64,000 nt of DNA from Bradyrhizobium xenonodulans (GTDB lineage Bacteria; Pseudomonadota; Alphaproteobacteria; Rhizobiales; Xanthobacteraceae). Under the pieces are notes generated by a model, which saw only the letters and a list, made by a program, of their open reading frames with translations, was not told where the DNA came from and searched no databases. The stretch is from positions 620,001 through 684,000 of the forward strand of contig NZ_CP089391.1 in the NCBI RefSeq assembly GCF_027594865.1, in the 5' to 3' direction. Below, piece by piece: positions 60,224 to 64,000 of this stretch (its first letter is position 1; each line of letters starts with the position of its first letter). The translations under genes and the position numbers were made by a program.

Positions 60224-61198
60224 TCACGCCGAATACAGCCCCTTGTCGCGCGCCTTCTGGATCGCGAGCGCGGCGATCAGGTCGAGCGTCGGCGTCGACA
60301 GGCCGGCGGTGCGCGCGAAGGCGGCGGGCGCCTTCACCAGCACGTCGATCTCCATGGCGCGGCCGAGCTCGTAATCCTGCAGCAGCGACGGCTTGTGGTT
60401 GGGGGCGGGGCCGCTCCGGGTCACGCGCTTGACCTCGGGGATGAAGTGCTGGGCGATGTCGTTGGCCTCGTTCAGCATCCGCGGAATGACCTCGGCAAAG
60501 GCCGGATCGTCGCGCACGCCGCGCGCGGTCTGGCCGGTGAGCAGGCACAGCACCGACAGCGACATGTTGGTCAGCAGCTTTGACCAGATCGCCTCGCGGA
60601 TCTCGGCGACCGGCGGCGATTCCAGCCGCGCCTCGTTCAGGATCCCGCGAAGCCTGGTGATGCGTTCGCAATGGCGGTCGTCGCATTCGCCGATCAAGAC
60701 GCGGTTGCGGTCCGGTGTCAGGTTCTGCACCACGCCGGGCGCGATCACCTCGTTGGAGGAGAACACGACGCCGCCGACGATCCGCTCCTTGGGGATACAG
60801 GCGCGCAGGCGCCCGCCCGGGTCGAGGAAGGAAATATCCGGCGGTGTCGGATGGCGAGGCGGCAGCCCGATCCCGTACCACCAGGGAATGCCGTTCTGCG
60901 CGAACACGATCGCGGTGTCGTCCTGAAGCAGCGGCTTGATGCTGGCAACCAGCCCGGTCAGCGCGGTGGCCTTCAGCGTCGAGATCACCACGTCCTGGGG
61001 GCCGAGCTGGGCCGGATCGCCTGACGCGTTCACCTTGGCGGAGACCTCGGAATCGCCGACGCGCAGCTTGAGGCCATTGGCTCGAACCGCCTCCAGATGC
61101 GCGCCGCGCATCACGCACGAAACGTCATGACCGGCACGCGCCAGCCGTACCGCAAGATGGCTGCCGACGGCGCCCGCGCCGAAGATGCAGATGCGCAT
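60224..61198 (-). CDS. 2-dehydropantoate 2-reductase family protein, copy 2
   Basis: A 324-residue ketopantoate-reductase-fold enzyme. NADP loop MRICIFGAGAVGSHLAVRLARAG; FAQNGIPWWYG; the Lys of EIREAIWSKLLTNMSLSVLC; and a C-terminal helical domain with VKAPAAFARTAGLSTPTLDLI. The GIPWWYG variant is typical of a subgroup distinct from classic PanE. The start at 61198 is the conserved MRICIFG. Divergent from a LiuC-like hydratase. Confidence 0.9.
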   Translation of the reverse strand: MRICIFGAGAVGSHLAVRLARAGHDVSCVMRGAHLEAVRANGLKLRVGDSEVSAKVNASGDPAQLGPQDVVISTLKATALTGLVASIKPLLQDDTAIVFAQNGIPWWYGIGLPPRHPTPPDISFLDPGGRLRACIPKERIVGGVVFSSNEVIAPGVVQNLTPDRNRVLIGECDDRHCERITRLRGILNEARLESPPVAEIREAIWSKLLTNMSLSVLCLLTGQTARGVRDDPAFAEVIPRMLNEANDIAQHFIPEVKRVTRSGPAPNHKPSLLQDYELGRAMEIDVLVKAPAAFARTAGLSTPTLDLIAALAIQKARDKGLYSA

Positions 61199-61356
61199 GA
61201 TGATGTCCCGTCCCTGATCCCTTGAATGCCGCCCGACGGCAGCATGACACAAGCCGCCATGCGATGGACGCGGCCGCCCCACGCTGGAAAGATATGGATC
61301 GGAGCGCGTTGCCTCGGCCATAGTGCGCGCCAAGCAAGATGACCGGAGGATCGCCG

Positions 61357-62160
61357 ATGACTGCCAGCCCCGTCCTGTGGACCCTGGATGAGCGTGGGGT
61401 CGCGACCGTCACGTTGAACCGGCCGGAGGTCAACAATGCCTATGACGGCGCGCTGATCGCGGGCGTGCTCGCCGCCATGGACGACCTGGCCAAGGAGCCG
61501 AACCTGCGCGTCGTGGTGCTCCGGGGCAACGGCAAGCATTTCCAGGCCGGCGCCGATCTCAAATGGATCAACGGCGTGCGGCCGCAATCGGCGGAGGCGA
61601 ACGAGGCGGCCTCGCAGGCGACCTTCGAGGCCGTGCAGCGGCTCAACACGCTGCCGATCCCGACGGTGGCGCTGGTGCAGGGCGGCTGCTTTGGCGGCGG
61701 CACCGGCGTGATCGCGGCCTGCGACGTCGTGCTTGCGGCGGACAATGCCCTGTTCTCGATCACCGAGGTACGATGGGGCCTGACCGCCGCGATCATCATC
61801 CCGCAGCTCTGCGATGCCATTAGTGTACGGCAAGTCCGCCGTTACGCGCTGACCGGCGAGCGTTTCGGCGCCGACGACGCTCGCCGCATCGGCCTCGTCC
61901 ATGAGGTGGTGCCGCTCGCCGAGCTGGATGCCGCCGGCGCGAAGGTGGTCGAGCAACTGCTCGCCAACGGGCCGGACGCGATGGCCGAGACCAAGCGCCT
62001 CGCGCTGGAGAGCTCGTTCGGCGGCATGGCGGTGGACGATGCCGCCTACAAGCGGCTCGTGCACCTGCATTCGCTCAAGCGCCAGAGCGCGGAGGCGGCG
62101 GAAGGGCTGGCCTCGTTCGCCGAGAAGCGCGCGGCGAATTGGGGCGGCGGGAAAGGCTGA
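61357..62160 (+). CDS. Enoyl-CoA hydratase, methylglutaconyl-CoA hydratase-like
   Basis: A 267-residue crotonase. Oxyanion segments HFQAGADLKWIN and GGCFGGGTGVIAACDV; one catalytic Glu is present in FSITEVRWGLTAAII, a pattern close to LiuC/AUH 3-methylglutaconyl-CoA hydratases of leucine breakdown. The ATG at 61357 has a GGAGG site. No other leucine-pathway genes are adjacent, so specificity is uncertain. Confidence 0.88.
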   Translation: MTASPVLWTLDERGVATVTLNRPEVNNAYDGALIAGVLAAMDDLAKEPNLRVVVLRGNGKHFQAGADLKWINGVRPQSAEANEAASQATFEAVQRLNTLPIPTVALVQGGCFGGGTGVIAACDVVLAADNALFSITEVRWGLTAAIIIPQLCDAISVRQVRRYALTGERFGADDARRIGLVHEVVPLAELDAAGAKVVEQLLANGPDAMAETKRLALESSFGGMAVDDAAYKRLVHLHSLKRQSAEAAEGLASFAEKRAANWGGGKG

Positions 62161-62163
62161 ACG

Positions 62164-62427
62164 TCAGCAGCCGCGGCAGATGTTGTTGATGCTGCGGTAG
62201 ACGGCGTCGTCGTCCTGCCGCATCTGACGCACCGATTCGAGCGTCTTGCTCTCGGCGGCCCGCGCGGCGGGCTTGCGTTTCGCCGCAAGTTCTTCCTCCT
62301 GGCGCTTGTAGCAGGCCTCGCGATCGGCCTTGGCCTGGATGAAGCGGCAGTTCTGCTCCAAAGCTGCGGCGGGGGTTGCCGAAAGCGCGAGGGCGGTCAG
62401 GACGTATTTCACAAATGTCGAATCCAT
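62164..62427 (-). CDS. Small exported cysteine-containing protein (87 aa)
   Basis: An 87-residue protein with a signal peptide (FVKYVLTALALSATPAAA) and a mature part with cysteines in LEQNCRFIQAKADREACYKRQ and, at the end, NNICRGC. The AGAAGGG site before 62427 supports the start. It ends convergent with the LiuC-like gene. No family recognised. Confidence 0.62.
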   Translation of the reverse strand: MDSTFVKYVLTALALSATPAAALEQNCRFIQAKADREACYKRQEEELAAKRKPAARAAESKTLESVRQMRQDDDAVYRSINNICRGC

Positions 62428-62494
62428 GGCGGCCCTTCTCTCAGGTCCGCCCTGCGAGAGCAACCGCCATGTTGCGACAGGTGCACGACACGGC

Positions 62495-63379
62495 TTACAG
62501 CGACGGCGCGAGTGACGTTTTCAGCAGCGCGAGCAGCGCCTGTACCGCGGCGGCATTGCGCCGGCGCTCGGGGATCGCGGCCTTGACCCACAATTCCGGA
62601 ATCGGAAAGTCGCGCAGCACCGGCTTGAGCGTGCCGTCGCGCAAGGCATCCGCGACGAGATAATGCGACATCAGCGCGATGCCGTTGCCGGCGATCGCGC
62701 TACGCGCCAGCACATGTCCCTCGTTCGAGGAGAGCAGCGGGCTGACCTGGATGCTGATGCGGCCGCGCGGACCGTCAAAGACCCATTCCGGACCGGTCGG
62801 CAGGAAGCTGAGGCAGCGATGCTCGACGAGGTCGCGCGGATGTTTTGGCGCGCCGTGTTTCTTCAAGTAAGCCGGTGAAGCGCAGAGCAGCCGCTTCAGC
62901 GCGCACAGCGGCTCGTCGACCACGCCGCCGAAGGAATGCGGGAAGGCGCCGATGGCGATGTCAAAACCCTCTGTCACCGGATCAACCGGGCGATCGATCA
63001 GCACGATCTCGAGTTTCAATCGTGGGTTCTGGGTCTGGAAGGCGCTGAAGGCGTCGGCGAGGCGCGCCACCGTCAGCGAGGTCGGCGCCTTGATGCGGAG
63101 GTGGTCGACGAGATCGTGGCCCTTCTCGCCCATGCGCGAGAGCAAATCGGTGGCGTCAGTGACGACGCCGCGGGCGCGATGCACGTAACGCTGGCCGGCT
63201 TCGGTCAGCCGCAACTGCCGGGTGGAGCGGCGAAACAGTGGCGTGCCGATCCGCGTTTCCAACTGCGTGACGCGCTTGGCGACCACCGAGGTCGAGACAT
63301 CAAGCTTTCGCGCGGCGGCGGAGAAGCCGGCGGCATCGGCGGTGGCAAGGAAGGCCTGGAGGTTCACGAGGATGTCCAT
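62495..63379 (-). CDS. LysR family transcriptional regulator
   Basis: A 294-residue LysR protein. Helix-turn-helix: FLATADAAGFSAAARKLDVS, then VVAKRVTQLETRIGTPLFRRS. The effector domain has LRIKAPTSLTVARLADAF and VTEGFDIAIGAFP. It is divergent from the FAD oxidoreductase at 63490, its probable target. A CGAT-N12-ATCG pair (63392-63411) lies in the shared promoter. Confidence 0.93.
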   Translation of the reverse strand: MDILVNLQAFLATADAAGFSAAARKLDVSTSVVAKRVTQLETRIGTPLFRRSTRQLRLTEAGQRYVHRARGVVTDATDLLSRMGEKGHDLVDHLRIKAPTSLTVARLADAFSAFQTQNPRLKLEIVLIDRPVDPVTEGFDIAIGAFPHSFGGVVDEPLCALKRLLCASPAYLKKHGAPKHPRDLVEHRCLSFLPTGPEWVFDGPRGRISIQVSPLLSSNEGHVLARSAIAGNGIALMSHYLVADALRDGTLKPVLRDFPIPELWVKAAIPERRRNAAAVQALLALLKTSLAPSL

Positions 63380-63391
63380 GTCGACCTTTCT

Positions 63392-63411
63392 CGATTTGCG
63401 AAAGCTGATCG
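63392..63411. promoter_or_regulatory. Possible LysR operator before the FAD oxidoreductase gene
   Basis: CGAT (63392-63395), N12, ATCG (63408-63411): a short dyad with LysR-like spacing in the divergent region. Tentative. Confidence 0.25.
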
Positions 63412-63489
63412 CGTATTTTGGTGGATTGTAGCCTGCCTCGCGCTAATTCATAGTCGGCCCCAAGCAAGAGATTTGGGAAGGGACGCGCC

Positions 63490-64000
63490 ATGCGGGCCAC
63501 GATGATCGAAGAACCGGCACGTCAGGTGCCGCTCTACGGCGAATATGAAGTCGTCGTGCTCGGCGGTGGGCCGGCGGGCATCGTCGCTGCCGGCTCGGCG
63601 GCGCGCGCGGGGCGCAAAACGCTTCTGATCGAGCGCTACGGATTCCTCGGCGGCATGGGGACGGCGGCCGGCGTCACCAATTTTTGCGGCCTGCACGGCA
63701 ACGTCTATGGCCAGGCGCACCGGCTGGTGCAGGGCATGGCGTCCGAGCTGCTGGCGCGGATCGACCGGCTCAACGGCCTCAATGCGCCGCATCTGATCCT
63801 CGGCAAGGTCTTCGCCCAGGCCTATGACACCGCCGCCTACAAGATCGCAGCCGATCAACTGCTCGCAAGCCACAAGGTCCACATCCTCTTCCATGCGCTC
63901 GGCGCCGGCGTCGTGATGGGCGATAACAGCCGCATCGACGCGCTGCTGGTGGAGACCAAGGCCGGCCGGCAGGCGGTGCGCGCGGAGATCTTCATCGATT
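63490..64000 (+). CDS. FAD-dependent oxidoreductase (C-terminus off window)
   Basis: The first 170 residues of an FAD-dependent oxidoreductase of the FAD_oxidored (PF12831-like) type. The dinucleotide loop is EVVVLGGGPAGIVAAGSAARAG with the ribose-binding Glu in TLLIERYGFLGGMGTAAGV. The GGMGTA segment is typical of this family. The gene runs past the right edge. It is divergent from a LysR gene, probably its regulator. Substrate unknown. Confidence 0.9.
   Translation, partial: MRATMIEEPARQVPLYGEYEVVVLGGGPAGIVAAGSAARAGRKTLLIERYGFLGGMGTAAGVTNFCGLHGNVYGQAHRLVQGMASELLARIDRLNGLNAPHLILGKVFAQAYDTAAYKIAADQLLASHKVHILFHALGAGVVMGDNSRIDALLVETKAGRQAVRAEIFID

Overview
This window looks like chromosomal DNA of a GC-rich alphaproteobacterium of the Bradyrhizobium/Nitrobacteraceae type. 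I infer this from gene content: a CobST aerobic cobaltochelatase, a RegSR-type redox two-component system behind a cyo quinol oxidase, a Suv3-like helicase next to an S4 protein, fdxA and carD, and many beta-oxidation and LysR genes. Several families of GC-rich palindromic intergenic repeats point the same way. No database search was possible, so the genus is an inference. Both ends of the window cut genes: a citrate synthase on the left and an FAD-dependent oxidoreductase on the right.

Layout. 0-2 kb: two divergent citrate synthases, one with an N-terminal MerR-like helix-turn-helix, with paired palindromes just before its start codon. 2-7.4 kb: dedA, then an overlapping operon cobS - GNAT - cobT - phytase-like protein. 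7.7-16.1 kb: an old-yellow-enzyme reductase, a PilZ protein, a DUF2235 hydrolase with a frameshifted remnant of a second copy, several very small genes, a frameshifted accessory gene, rpmB and a DUF3108 protein. 16.8-18.3 kb: a complete IS30-family element with perfect 31-bp ends, sitting inside an older palindromic repeat. 18.4-23.8 kb: helicase - S4 protein - fdxA - carD. 23.9-25.1 kb: an HxlR regulator divergent from a GST.

25.1-32.0 kb: one minus-strand operon, cyoABCD - surf1 - regS - regR, that joins a bo3-type quinol oxidase to a redox-sensing regulatory pair. A perfect 23-bp dyad lies upstream of cyoA. 32.2-36.0 kb: an MFS transporter, an M48 lipoprotein protease and a thermonuclease-like protein. 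36.4-43.6 kb: a CoA-linked catabolic block (solute-binding protein, PaaG-like enzyme and VOC protein on plus; enoyl-CoA hydratase and a two-subunit acyl-CoA dehydrogenase on minus; an SDR on plus). A shared TTCCGC-N3-GCGGA(A/G) dyad may tie its two ends together. 43.7-48 kb: stress and envelope small proteins, a PanE-like reductase and a secreted hydrolase. 48-51.7 kb: acyl-CoA ligase - RraA-like aldolase - cupin - Bug/TctC binding protein. 51.8 kb: tRNA-Arg(CCT). 52-54.7 kb: an aldehyde dehydrogenase divergent from an amidohydrolase.

54.7-57.2 kb: a compact operon encoding a DoxX membrane protein, a twin-arginine DsrE-like protein and a twin-arginine TlpA-like thioredoxin, divergent from a LysR regulator. 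This is my best candidate for a little-described thiol/sulfur redox module. 57.2-64 kb: DUF2252, an acyl-CoA dehydrogenase, an alpha/beta hydrolase, a second PanE-like reductase, a LiuC-like hydratase, and a LysR gene divergent from the truncated FAD oxidoreductase.
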